Shown here piece after piece: positions 36,872 through 44,883 of a stretch of 64,000 nucleotides of DNA (within the stretch, counting starts at the first letter, position 1; the number at the start of each line of letters is the position of its first letter). This stretch comes from Bdellovibrionales bacterium. GTDB lineage: Bacteria; Bdellovibrionota; Bdellovibrionia; Bdellovibrionales; UBA1609. Where the stretch lies: contig JAHBUX010000002.1 in the NCBI GenBank assembly GCA_019637855.1, positions 1 to 64,000 of the forward strand, read 5' to 3'. A program made the translations under genes and the position numbers. The notes under the pieces were generated by a model, which saw nothing but the letters and a program-made list of their open reading frames with translations, made no database searches and was not told where the DNA came from.

Positions 36872-37863
36872 CAGGCCTCAGCCTCACCTTCGAACTGAGT
36901 CAGCAGTGGTCGCGCGTCCAAACGTAACTCCTCGTTCAGGTAGCGTTGTAAGACCTCGGTACTGCCATGAGTGAGAAAGATCCTGCGTGCACCGGTGTCT
37001 TGGATAGTGGAGATCAAGTCCTGCCAGTCGGCATGATCCGACATCACAAAGCCGCGCTCATAGCCGCGTCGTCGGCGGTTACCGCGAATCTGCATCCAGC
37101 CGGAGGCAAACGCTGTCTGCGGAGCTTTAAAGCGTTTCATCCACGCGGAACGATGCGCACTGGGCGGAGCCAAAATCAATTGCCCAGAAAAATCAAAGTC
37201 CTTCGTTTGCTCACTGACCAATTCAGTCGGTGAAAGTTCGACGCCGCTGGCGCGATAGATTTTCGTCAGCTCATGACAGGCACCATGGAGGTAAATAGTA
37301 CGATCGGTAAGTTTCACCAGTTCGGCCAAAATGCGCTGGGTTTTACCGAAGGCGTATCCGAATAATAACGAAGGTCCTTCGGGATAACTGTTCCACCATT
37401 CCAAAATCTCGCGGGCAAGGGAGGCACTGGTCGGCCAGCTATAGACGGGCAGAGCGAAGGTAGCTTCTGAGATAAACACGTCGCAAGGCACGACTTCAAA
37501 AGGCTCGCACGAAGGGTCCGGTGAGCGTTTGTAGTCGCCGGAGATAACCCACACCTCGCCGCCGACTTCGATCCGCACTTGCGCCGAACCGAGAACATGA
37601 CCGGCCGGGTGGAACGAAACATAAGCGTTGCCCAGCTGGAATTTCTCTCCATACCTCTTCGCGGTGAGGCGTATATCCTGACCTAAACGATGGCGCAGAA
37701 TCGGTTCGCAAGTGGGAGTGCAGAAGTACTGGTCGGCACCCATCCGCGCATGATCGGCGTGTCCATGAGTAATGAGCGCACGTTCGACCGGTCGCCAGGG
37801 ATCGATATAGAAGTCACCGGCAGAACAGTACAGACCCTCGTTTGTCAGTTCGACCAGGTTCAT
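36871..37863 (-). CDS. Ligase-associated DNA exonuclease (MBL fold)
   Basis: 330 aa. Beta-lactamase fold metal site: ALITHGHADHARMG near residue 30, FHPAGHVLGSAQVRI near 84 and VISGDYKRSPDPSCEPFE near 108. The beta-CASP-like late block FVMSDHADWQDLISTI and FLTHGS follow. The exonuclease of this operon resembles SNM1/PSO2-type nucleases. It is the first gene of the four-gene repair operon, and its start is divergent from the OmpA lipoprotein, with 135 bp for promoters. Confidence 0.93.
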   Translation of the reverse strand: MNLVELTNEGLYCSAGDFYIDPWRPVERALITHGHADHARMGADQYFCTPTCEPILRHRLGQDIRLTAKRYGEKFQLGNAYVSFHPAGHVLGSAQVRIEVGGEVWVISGDYKRSPDPSCEPFEVVPCDVFISEATFALPVYSWPTSASLAREILEWWNSYPEGPSLLFGYAFGKTQRILAELVKLTDRTIYLHGACHELTKIYRASGVELSPTELVSEQTKDFDFSGQLILAPPSAHRSAWMKRFKAPQTAFASGWMQIRGNRRRRGYERGFVMSDHADWQDLISTIQDTGARRIFLTHGSTEVLQRYLNEELRLDARPLLTQFEGEAEA

Positions 37864-37998
37864 TGCCCCGGTTTACCACAATCTGTGTTGCTGTCTGCGT
37901 GGAAAATTGCCCCTGGACTTTGCTGCGGCCGATGCGAATTGCAGATGGCGTCGGCACGAGAGGTGCTTTGCACGCGTAGCAGGGAAAAGGAGTTTACC

Positions 37999-39327
37999 AT
38001 GCGCACGTCGTATTTTTTCACCTTAGTTTTGGCATGCACACTGACCGCTTGTAGCACGCCTCCACGCGAGGATTATCCAAAGGATGCCAATTCAGGGCGT
38101 GAGATTTCGCGTTTGGAGATGGGCTTGCAGAAGGCTAAAGCGCGCCAGTACGATCTACTGGCACCGTATGAGTTCGCTAAGAGCGAAGAGTATCTCAACG
38201 AAGCGCGCGCGGCCCGCGCCCGCGACACAAACCTCGATAAAACGTGGCGCAATCTCAGTTATTCGCGTGGTTACTTCAAACTGGGCGAACAGCGCGTGCG
38301 GGAACGCAAAGATAAAGTTGAAGATGTGTTGACCGCTCGAGCTGGTGCGCTGAATGCAGGAGCCCATCGTCACATGCGGTCCGAGAAATCTTTGGAAGCG
38401 CTTGATGCACGTTTTAGACAAAGGGCTAAAAATCTCGATGGCAATCGTGATGAAAGCTTCTGGGTAGCGATGAAAAACAACTACGCCAACGTTGAGGTCG
38501 AAGCCGTGCAAGAGGCTCGACTTGGTAACGCTCGTCGCTTGGTCACGGAGGCTCGTTCCAACGGAGCCTCCACCTACGCCCCCCGCGCTTTAAAACAAAC
38601 TTATGAAGTTTTGGCCGCGGCCGATCGTGCTATTGCTGCCAATCCGCGCCGTGAAGACGGGTATAAAGATCAAGTTGAAGCCGCCAACGATGCGGCCCGC
38701 TGGTTGACTGCCGTGAACGCCACGGCACGTTCAACGACCCAACAAACGGCCGAACAAATTGCGCGCGGCGTGGTAGAGCGCAACAACCGCATGGCCGATA
38801 TGAAGGCCGAGCTGACAGGAACGGCTCTTGAAGCCGAAGTGAATCGTCGCGCTCTGGCCACTTCCGCGGCCGATTTGCGTCGGCTCAAGAATGAAGTGAG
38901 CAATGAGCGTGAGCTCGAGCAGGCTGTGGCCAATGTGCGTGAAAAGTTCACCGCCGACGAAGCTGATATCTATCGCGACGGCGATCGCCTGTTGATTCAG
39001 TTGAAGCAGATTGGCTTTCAGCCCGGAAGTGCGCAGGTGCCGGAGGGTTCCAAGCCCTTGCTCACCAAAGTGAAGGCGGTGATTGAAGGTCTTCATCCGC
39101 AAGAGTTGGTGGTACAGGGACATGCCGATGCAACTGGCTCGGCCAACACCAATAAAAAGATTTCGGCGGAGCGTGCGTCGGTGGTGGCCGATTATTTAGG
39201 AGATGTGGTGGAAGGTGTTGAGACCGAGGGACTTTCGGATGGCAGGCCTATTCGCTCCAATAAAACATCCAACGGTCGCGCCGTGAATCGGCGTGTGGAT
39301 CTAATTGTGACACCGACTTTTAAATAA
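37999..39327 (+). CDS. OmpA-family outer membrane lipoprotein
   Basis: 442 aa; AAAAGGAG is 6 bases before ATG 37999. Lipobox LTAC with lipidated C18. Residues 30-310 are long alpha-helices rich in Arg/Ala/Glu, probably coiled and partly repetitive (DUF4398-like). The C-terminal OmpA domain starts near residue 325 (LLIQLKQIGFQPGSAQVPEGSKPLL) and has VVQGHADATGSANTNKKISAERASVVADYL, which binds peptidoglycan diaminopimelate. It should link outer membrane and cell wall, and the helical part may span the periplasm. Confidence 0.9.
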   Translation: MRTSYFFTLVLACTLTACSTPPREDYPKDANSGREISRLEMGLQKAKARQYDLLAPYEFAKSEEYLNEARAARARDTNLDKTWRNLSYSRGYFKLGEQRVRERKDKVEDVLTARAGALNAGAHRHMRSEKSLEALDARFRQRAKNLDGNRDESFWVAMKNNYANVEVEAVQEARLGNARRLVTEARSNGASTYAPRALKQTYEVLAAADRAIAANPRREDGYKDQVEAANDAARWLTAVNATARSTTQQTAEQIARGVVERNNRMADMKAELTGTALEAEVNRRALATSAADLRRLKNEVSNERELEQAVANVREKFTADEADIYRDGDRLLIQLKQIGFQPGSAQVPEGSKPLLTKVKAVIEGLHPQELVVQGHADATGSANTNKKISAERASVVADYLGDVVEGVETEGLSDGRPIRSNKTSNGRAVNRRVDLIVTPTFK

Positions 39328-39344
39328 AAAATATAGGTAAGAAA

Positions 39345-39419
39345 TGGTGCGAACGACAGGGATTGAACCTGTGACCCCGTCCGTGTGAAGGACGTGCTCT
39401 ACCGCTGAGCTACGTTCGC
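39345..39419 (-). tRNA. tRNA-Val (CAC)
   Basis: 75 nt with encoded CCA. Acceptor GCGAACG pairs with CGTTCGC, followed by A-CCA. The D-arm is GCTC...GAGC with AGCGGTAG, and the anticodon stem CGTCC/GGACG holds loop TTCACAC with anticodon CAC, reading GUG. The T-arm is ACAGG-TTCAATC-CCTGT. All stems pair. It lies between the OmpA-lipoprotein stop and the 3' end of the minus-strand folE operon. Confidence 0.97.
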
Positions 39420-39471
39420 AAGAAAGCTAGTAGATAGGCGGTCTGCGGCCGAAAGGCAAGCCGAAGTTGCC

Positions 39472-40419
39472 TCAGAAGCGGACGCCAAAAAAGGCCCCGC
39501 CGTTTACCAAGGATGTGCGGATTTCGGCCTTTTTGGCCTGATAGGTCGCGGTAAAAGTGTTGGCGCTAAAACCGGTGAAGAAACGTTCGCCGTTATAGCC
39601 GGCGATAACGTAAGCCTCGACGATGTTTAAGCCAAGGCGCAAGATGGAGTAGTCTTCCGTTGGCGTGCTGATGCGCACCTGTTGTGGGCCCGCAGCGATT
39701 GTTCCTAAAACTGTGAGAAAATAACGACGACGGTACACATCGGTATAGCCATAGCCGATCTTAGCACTAAGGGCACGCACGCGACCCTCATACATTTCGG
39801 CATCTTCCGCATAGGTGTCTTTCACTTGAAAGGGGATCACCGCTCCATCCGAGCGAAACAAAGTTTCGGTGGCAGCTAGGCCGAATAGCAAGGAGCCACC
39901 CGATTTGATTTGCCGCTCGCTTAAATCCATAATTGCGGCCAGAGAAAAGCGCTCGGGTTGATACACCCACGTCAGGTTGACGCCCATGTTCTGAGTGAAC
40001 AGATCGGGAAACACAATATAGGGATTGGCACTGGTCAGTGTAGAGTCGATGGAGCTCGAATTCTCCAGGTACATGCCCTTGTAACGGGAGTAAAATACAA
40101 ACACATTGAATTGACGGTAGGGAAAGTTAAAGCGGAAGTCTTGAAAGTCCGTGTTGCCGCGTTTGCGCTCATCATCGGTAAGCCCCTGACGAGCGCCGTA
40201 ACTAAATCCCCCTATACCTGCATAGTTGACCGAGAAGACGGTGAGCGAACCCATATTGGGCGCGTACGTAAGACCGTTTCCACCCGCCAGATTAAAGCTG
40301 TAGCTCTGAGCCTGAGTGCCGATACCTAAAGACAGTTTGCGTGCAAATTCCTCATGTGCGGGCATTTCGGCCCCGACGATCATTGGCGCCAGGAGCGCTA
40401 AGAGCACGAGATATTTCAT
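39472..40419 (-). CDS. DUF4421-like outer membrane beta-barrel protein (paralogue 2)
   Basis: 315 aa. Signal peptide residues 1-18 (YLVLLALLAPMIVGAE). Strong alternating strands with aromatic girdle: FPYRQFNVFVFYSRYKGMYLE, LTWVYQPERFSLAAIMDLSE, IGYGYTDVYRRRYFLTVLGTIA; it ends GGAFFGVRF. It aligns along its length with the protein at 8148-9110, so the window encodes two paralogues. The start overlaps the stop of the 2OG-oxygenase-like gene (ATGA). It is the last gene of the folE operon, so coupling to the metabolic genes is odd for a porin-like protein. Confidence 0.82.
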   Translation of the reverse strand: MKYLVLLALLAPMIVGAEMPAHEEFARKLSLGIGTQAQSYSFNLAGGNGLTYAPNMGSLTVFSVNYAGIGGFSYGARQGLTDDERKRGNTDFQDFRFNFPYRQFNVFVFYSRYKGMYLENSSSIDSTLTSANPYIVFPDLFTQNMGVNLTWVYQPERFSLAAIMDLSERQIKSGGSLLFGLAATETLFRSDGAVIPFQVKDTYAEDAEMYEGRVRALSAKIGYGYTDVYRRRYFLTVLGTIAAGPQQVRISTPTEDYSILRLGLNIVEAYVIAGYNGERFFTGFSANTFTATYQAKKAEIRTSLVNGGAFFGVRF

Positions 40420-41051
40420 ACTTCGTAATTGAAGCTGATGCTTAAGCGCGGCAGCTTCCCGCGATGAGGCGGTACTTCATGGCGCATCCAGCTTTCGAAC
40501 AGAATAAACTCTCCGGCTTTGGGCTGAATATGCAGATAGTTTTGCTGATTGGCGGGCGCGGACGTTTTGCGCGGTGGGGCGGCCATCAAGAATCCCATGC
40601 GCGGATCCTCAATCTTAAATGGGGGAGAACCTGCGGGAAGATTTACGTAATAAACGCCGCTGATCACGCTCATCGGATGCAGGTGCAGAGTGTGATGCGT
40701 GCCCTGGCCCATGGAGTTGGCCCAGCATGTGGTCATGCGCAATTTACGCCCCTTCATGTCCCATTTCAGAGCTTTGATGAAACGGGCAACATGTGGTTCG
40801 AGTCGCTCTTTCAAATCGCCAAAGTGAGGCGACGTGAGATGTAGGTTGGAAAGTGACGAGTACGACGAATAGCCATTCACATAGTGAGTGCGACTCCACT
40901 CGCGGCCGTAGTGATCCATTTCCTCAAGCTGTGAGATCTCTTTAGTGAAAGCACGATTGAGACCCGGCGCACCTGCAATGCGGCCACGATATATGTAGCT
41001 AGGAAAAACCATTTCAACGCGAGAGGAAGCCATGTCTCCCGAAACTTTCAT
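40416..41051 (-). CDS. 2OG-Fe(II) oxygenase-like protein (TIGR02466 type)
   Basis: 211 aa. VEMVFPSYIYRGRI near the start and NSMGQGTHHTLHLHPMSVISGVYYVNLP near residue 112 are typical of TIGR02466-type putative oxygenases; HLH supplies iron ligands. Late blocks AGEFILFESWMRHEVPPHRGKLPRLSISFNYEV add the third histidine and the 2-oxoglutarate arginine. It should hydroxylate an unknown substrate. ATG at 41049-41051 was chosen (AAGAG seven bases upstream); ATG 41033 is possible. Part of the folE operon. Confidence 0.85.
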   Translation of the reverse strand: MKVSGDMASSRVEMVFPSYIYRGRIAGAPGLNRAFTKEISQLEEMDHYGREWSRTHYVNGYSSYSSLSNLHLTSPHFGDLKERLEPHVARFIKALKWDMKGRKLRMTTCWANSMGQGTHHTLHLHPMSVISGVYYVNLPAGSPPFKIEDPRMGFLMAAPPRKTSAPANQQNYLHIQPKAGEFILFESWMRHEVPPHRGKLPRLSISFNYEV

Positions 41052-41066
41052 GATCTGGCTCTTAAG

Positions 41067-41810
41067 TCAAAAGGTGAAAAACCAGTTGGCAAGGAGCTCA
41101 TGATCGACCGCGCTTTCCTGCCCAGGGGAGTTGATACGGTCGGCGGCGGCGCGAACAGCCTCAGGCATCTGCCAGGCCGCAAACAGGGCCGAGCAGAATG
41201 GATCATAGTCTTGGCGTCCCGTGCGCTTACAGGCGTTCAGCACGATGGCCTTCAGGTATTTCAATAGATGCAGAGGATGGGAGTTCATATCCGCCATCAG
41301 ATAGTTTAGTTCGTGTTGAAACGATTCTTCTTGCGAAAGCGTGTGAAGGCGGGACATCTCCTGGGCGAGTAGGCGGAAGAAGCGCTGTTGACCGCGCTGA
41401 AGAAGCGGCTCTCCGAAAAACTTATGGGCGTGTTCCAGATCATGTAGCAAGAACTCGAGAGCGCCTTTGTGGCGACCGTAGCGTACAAACTGCTGCTCCG
41501 GCCTTTGCATCAACGTGACGTAGCGACGACCGCGGCACTGAACTTCCAACATCTCATGAGGCGAAGGGATATCCTCGCGCAGATCCAAGGGGTAGCGTCC
41601 CTCAAGCCAGCCTAACAATCCGGCTTGCGAATCGCGACCAACACCCTTCAGCTGGTAGTGGCGCAGAAGCTCTGCGGCGGGCAAGGCCTCGACCTCGCCG
41701 GGCTCCAGACGTAGGCTGCCCTGGACGCGGCTGCCCCGCCATAAGCGCGGGTCACGTGACTTTAGGTGCGCGAACACATAGGCCGCAGTGAATTCCGCGT
41801 TTTCAGTCAT
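41067..41810 (-). CDS. Conserved hypothetical protein, soluble
   Basis: 247 aa, no confident family. No signal peptide or membrane segment. The motif LEFLLHDLEHAHKFFGEP near residue 120 contains two histidines and two acids that could bind metal. The rest is mainly helical and Leu/Gln-rich. Its start overlaps the end of the RluA-type gene by 8 bp, and the oxygenase gene starts 16 bp after its stop. It may work with the oxygenase, but that is inference. Confidence 0.7.
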   Translation of the reverse strand: MTENAEFTAAYVFAHLKSRDPRLWRGSRVQGSLRLEPGEVEALPAAELLRHYQLKGVGRDSQAGLLGWLEGRYPLDLREDIPSPHEMLEVQCRGRRYVTLMQRPEQQFVRYGRHKGALEFLLHDLEHAHKFFGEPLLQRGQQRFFRLLAQEMSRLHTLSQEESFQHELNYLMADMNSHPLHLLKYLKAIVLNACKRTGRQDYDPFCSALFAAWQMPEAVRAAADRINSPGQESAVDHELLANWFFTF

Positions 41811-42669
41811 GGCGATCCGATTTGGTAAAACGATAAGTCTGGTTGTTCAGAGTGAAGGTGAGCTCAACGCACTCCAATCCAAACGTCTCTGCCGGCTCTC
41901 CGCCGTACTGAGTGTCTCCAAGCAAAGGCGCGCCCAAAGCCGTCAGTTGCGCGCGAATCTGATGCGTCTTTCCGGTCAGTAGGCGAATGCGATGGCGAAA
42001 TCCTTCGGCTAGCGCCAAAGGTTCGTCTTCCACGGACAGGCGACACTCCCACCATCCCGTGTGGGGACTGGTGGAGACTGTGCGCGGAACATGGGTCTCA
42101 GGATCTATAAAATGAGTGTAATCGCCTGCAGCCACTTTGTACCGGCTATAAGCGTGATAGATCTTTGTCACCAAACCACGAGCGAAGAGCTTGTTCAGTC
42201 CGCGCTGACACTCCGGCGTTTTCGCGATCAGCAATAGGCCAGAGGTGGGAATGTCGAGACGATGAGTGGTGTAGAGCGAACATCCAAGTTCACGCTCAAG
42301 AACATACTTTGCATTCTCCACAAAGTTATCCAGAGTGGCGTGCGTGGGTAGTCCGCTTGGCTTATTGAACACCAAAAACTCATCATTCTCCGCCACCACC
42401 CGCTGCCGCCATCCGCCCAGGTCCGCTGCTGGATAGCGTTTGCGCCGAGTGTGCAGACGTATCACCTGACCGTCCCTCACGTCGCGATCGATTAGCGCCC
42501 GCTCGCCATCGACATATACGGAACCGTGGGCAATCCAGTCGGCCGCCAGGTCCCGGGTGGGAAAAATTCCTAGCTCATGGATATCGACGGAAGACAAAAA
42601 TGACTTCAATGCTGTGGTTTGCGAAACGCGAAAATGGCAGATGCCGGTTTCGCTGCGGATCTGTTTCAT
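41803..42669 (-). CDS. RluA-family RNA pseudouridine synthase
   Basis: 288 aa from ATG 42667-42669, which overlaps the upstream stop by 4 bp. An S4-like N-terminal region (LGIFPTRDLAADWIAHGSVYVDGERA) precedes the catalytic domain with NKPSGLPTHA and the active-site Asp in TTHRLDIPTSGLLLIAKT. GKTHQIRAQLTALGAPLLGDTQYGG is the family C-terminal motif. It isomerises uridine in rRNA or tRNA; the exact site cannot be assigned. Confidence 0.93.
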   Translation of the reverse strand: MKQIRSETGICHFRVSQTTALKSFLSSVDIHELGIFPTRDLAADWIAHGSVYVDGERALIDRDVRDGQVIRLHTRRKRYPAADLGGWRQRVVAENDEFLVFNKPSGLPTHATLDNFVENAKYVLERELGCSLYTTHRLDIPTSGLLLIAKTPECQRGLNKLFARGLVTKIYHAYSRYKVAAGDYTHFIDPETHVPRTVSTSPHTGWWECRLSVEDEPLALAEGFRHRIRLLTGKTHQIRAQLTALGAPLLGDTQYGGEPAETFGLECVELTFTLNNQTYRFTKSDRHD

Positions 42670-43145
42670 CGGGTTGTGGAGTAACTCACGCTCTGGCCGC
42701 GCGTCTCCTCCACATTGACTTGCAGCGCAGTCCAATAGGGCAGGTTCTTCATTTGCCCCACCAGTTGCTCACTCGCCCAACGGGCCAACTCTTCGCTGGT
42801 GATATTGGCTAAGGGCAGGGACAGCACATCCCCGATCGGAAAACTGTAGTGGCGATCCAAAAAGTCCACGTCGATCTGACGGTCAGACGGCGTGACCTTA
42901 AGGTAAGGCGACTGCAAGGGAATCAAAATTCGCTCGTCCAGCTGATCGCACAGAGCGCGGATCAACGGTTTGACCTCGTTGAAGTCAAACGCCAAACCAA
43001 GCTTGGGGTCTACATCGCTGACTTCGATGTCCACGCGCACTTGATAATTGTGACCGTGCAGTCGTTCGGCCCGATCGGGCGCAAGAATCGTAAAGTGGGA
43101 ACAAGAGAATTTAAAAGGCTCTTTGGCCAAGTGAACGGTGAACAT
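42666..43145 (-). CDS. 6-pyruvoyl-tetrahydropterin synthase family, PTPS-III-like
   Basis: 159 aa. Zinc histidines H17, H30 and H32 are visible (SCSHFTIL and ERLHGHNYQV). The usual catalytic Cys, four positions before HGH in QueD, is Ala (A26). E27 instead gives an ExxHGH pattern, which I recall as the hallmark of PTPS-III enzymes that replace dihydroneopterin aldolase in folate synthesis. It starts one base after the folE stop, matching that role. QueD or PTPS-II remain alternatives. Cytoplasmic. Confidence 0.85.
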   Translation of the reverse strand: MFTVHLAKEPFKFSCSHFTILAPDRAERLHGHNYQVRVDIEVSDVDPKLGLAFDFNEVKPLIRALCDQLDERILIPLQSPYLKVTPSDRQIDVDFLDRHYSFPIGDVLSLPLANITSEELARWASEQLVGQMKNLPYWTALQVNVEETRGQSVSYSTTR

Positions 43146-43802
43146 TTAACGACTCGCCGCTACGGCCAAAAACTCGCTGCGGGTGCGCGCATCTTCACGA
43201 AAGGCTCCGCGCAGATCGCTGGTCACCGTGACGGAACCGGCGTCTTCAACGCCACGTTGAACCACGCAGTAATGTTTAGCATGGATGTAAACAGCCACAT
43301 CGTCCGTCTCCAAAGCCTGTGTGAGGCAATCCGCAATCTGTTTTGTCAGACGCTCTTGCACTTGCGGGCGCCGCGAGAAAAATTTGGCAATACGATTGAT
43401 CTTCGAAAGTCCAATGACTTTGTCTTTGGGGATATAAGCAATGGTGGCACGACCATCGATGGTCACAAAGTGATGTTCACATACCGAGATGATCGAAATA
43501 TCTTTGACGGTCACCATCTCGTTGTAGCCGAGTTTGTTTTCGATACTGGTGAGCGACGGAAAAGATTCAGGCGACAGACCCGAAAACATCTCGCGCACGT
43601 ACATCTTGGCCACCCGTTGGGGCGTGTTACGCAAGCTATCGTCCTCTAGGTCCAAACCCAGGGTGAGCATGATATCGCGGAAACAGTTGCTGATCTTAGC
43701 GATCTTCTCTTCGTCCGAGAGGCCGTTTTGCACCATGGGTGTCGGCCGCACGCGCGAGAGGATCTCCTCCACCAGCGGGTCGATTTTCACCTTCTTGCTC
43801 AT
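43146..43802 (-). CDS. folE: GTP cyclohydrolase I
   Basis: 218 aa, normal length. Converts GTP to dihydroneopterin triphosphate, entry to folate and tetrahydropterin pathways. Conserved blocks are NTPQRVAKMYVREMF, VKDISIISVCEHHFVTIDGRATIAYIPKDKVIGLSKI with zinc Cys and substrate His, RRPQVQERLTKQIAD and VYIHAKHYCVVQRGVED. It starts a run of six genes to 39472 with almost no spacing, the next being the PTPS-like gene. Confidence 0.97.
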   Translation of the reverse strand: MSKKVKIDPLVEEILSRVRPTPMVQNGLSDEEKIAKISNCFRDIMLTLGLDLEDDSLRNTPQRVAKMYVREMFSGLSPESFPSLTSIENKLGYNEMVTVKDISIISVCEHHFVTIDGRATIAYIPKDKVIGLSKINRIAKFFSRRPQVQERLTKQIADCLTQALETDDVAVYIHAKHYCVVQRGVEDAGSVTVTSDLRGAFREDARTRSEFLAVAASR

Positions 43803-43816
43803 GGCCTAAACTCCCT

Positions 43817-44860
43817 TTAATGAGCTCGTTGCTTACGCGCCTCATGTATCGACGAATACAATGAGATGCCAATGATCACGGCGCCGACCAAACCGGTCAC
43901 CGCTTCCGGCACATGCATAAAGACATCCAATATCATAAATAGCGCCAGAGCGCCGATGGCATAAAATGCACCGTGCTCCAGATACGCGAACTGATTGAGC
44001 GTCTGCTTTTCCACCAGATGAATCGTCATAGAGCGAACGAACATGGCGCCGATACCAAGGCCGGCGGCGATAATAAACAGGTTGCTGGTCAAGGCAAAGG
44101 CCCCAATCACGCCGTCAAAGCTGAAGGAGGCATCCAAAACTTCCAGATACACGAACATCGCGGCGCTGGCCTTTTCGATATTCTGTCGTCCCGAATCGGG
44201 TAACTTCAAGAAGGCGCTGATGCCATCCACAAAGACATATGTGATCACGCCAAACATACCCGAACTTAGGAAAGTCATTTTTTTAACGTGATCGTCCAAG
44301 AACTGAGTCAATAGATAGAAGAAGAGCAGGCACAAGCCCATCTCGACCGCCTTGATACGGCCCAGCTGCGAAAACACTCGTTCAATCGGACCTAGCCAGT
44401 GATGGGTTTTTTCGGCGTCGAAAAAGAAGTTCAGCGCCACCATCATAAGGAAGGCGCCGCCGAAGCCAGCCAGGCCTAGGTGAGCACCTAACATAATACG
44501 GGCATATTCGGCCGGTTCTGTCGCTGCCAGAACAACGGCGCTCCAAGGATTGATCTTGGCGGCTAAGGACACCACCACCAACGGGAACACGATACGCATA
44601 CCGAAGACAGCGATTGCGATACCCCAAGTGATAAATCGGTGCCGCCATTTCGGCGTCATCTCTCTTAGCACCGAGGCGTTCACCACGGCGTTATCGAAGG
44701 ACAGTGAGATCTCTAAGACCGCAAGTACTGAAGTTAGAAACAGCGCCGAGAAAGCGCCGGCCCATGTTCCTGAGTAAGCATAGCCTATCCAAAAACCAAT
44801 GATGAGACCGATGAGTGTAACGAAGAAGGAGCTGTAATAGTACTTTAATGAGTCTTTCAC
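43817..44860 (-). CDS. DUF475 / TerC-like integral membrane protein
   Basis: 347 aa with about nine hydrophobic helices. The block VLAVLEISLSFDNAVVNASVLREMTPKWRHRFI and the later YLEVLDASFSFDGVIGAFALT are the paired SFDN/SFDG motifs of DUF475, a TerC relative whose acidic residues may bind metal ions. It sits in the inner membrane and could export metal ions, possibly manganese, by analogy to TerC. It is 14 bp upstream of folE on the same strand. Confidence 0.9.
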   Translation of the reverse strand: MKDSLKYYYSSFFVTLIGLIIGFWIGYAYSGTWAGAFSALFLTSVLAVLEISLSFDNAVVNASVLREMTPKWRHRFITWGIAIAVFGMRIVFPLVVVSLAAKINPWSAVVLAATEPAEYARIMLGAHLGLAGFGGAFLMMVALNFFFDAEKTHHWLGPIERVFSQLGRIKAVEMGLCLLFFYLLTQFLDDHVKKMTFLSSGMFGVITYVFVDGISAFLKLPDSGRQNIEKASAAMFVYLEVLDASFSFDGVIGAFALTSNLFIIAAGLGIGAMFVRSMTIHLVEKQTLNQFAYLEHGAFYAIGALALFMILDVFMHVPEAVTGLVGAVIIGISLYSSIHEARKQRAH

Positions 44861-44883
44861 AGCTCCTTATATGGCAGGGGATT

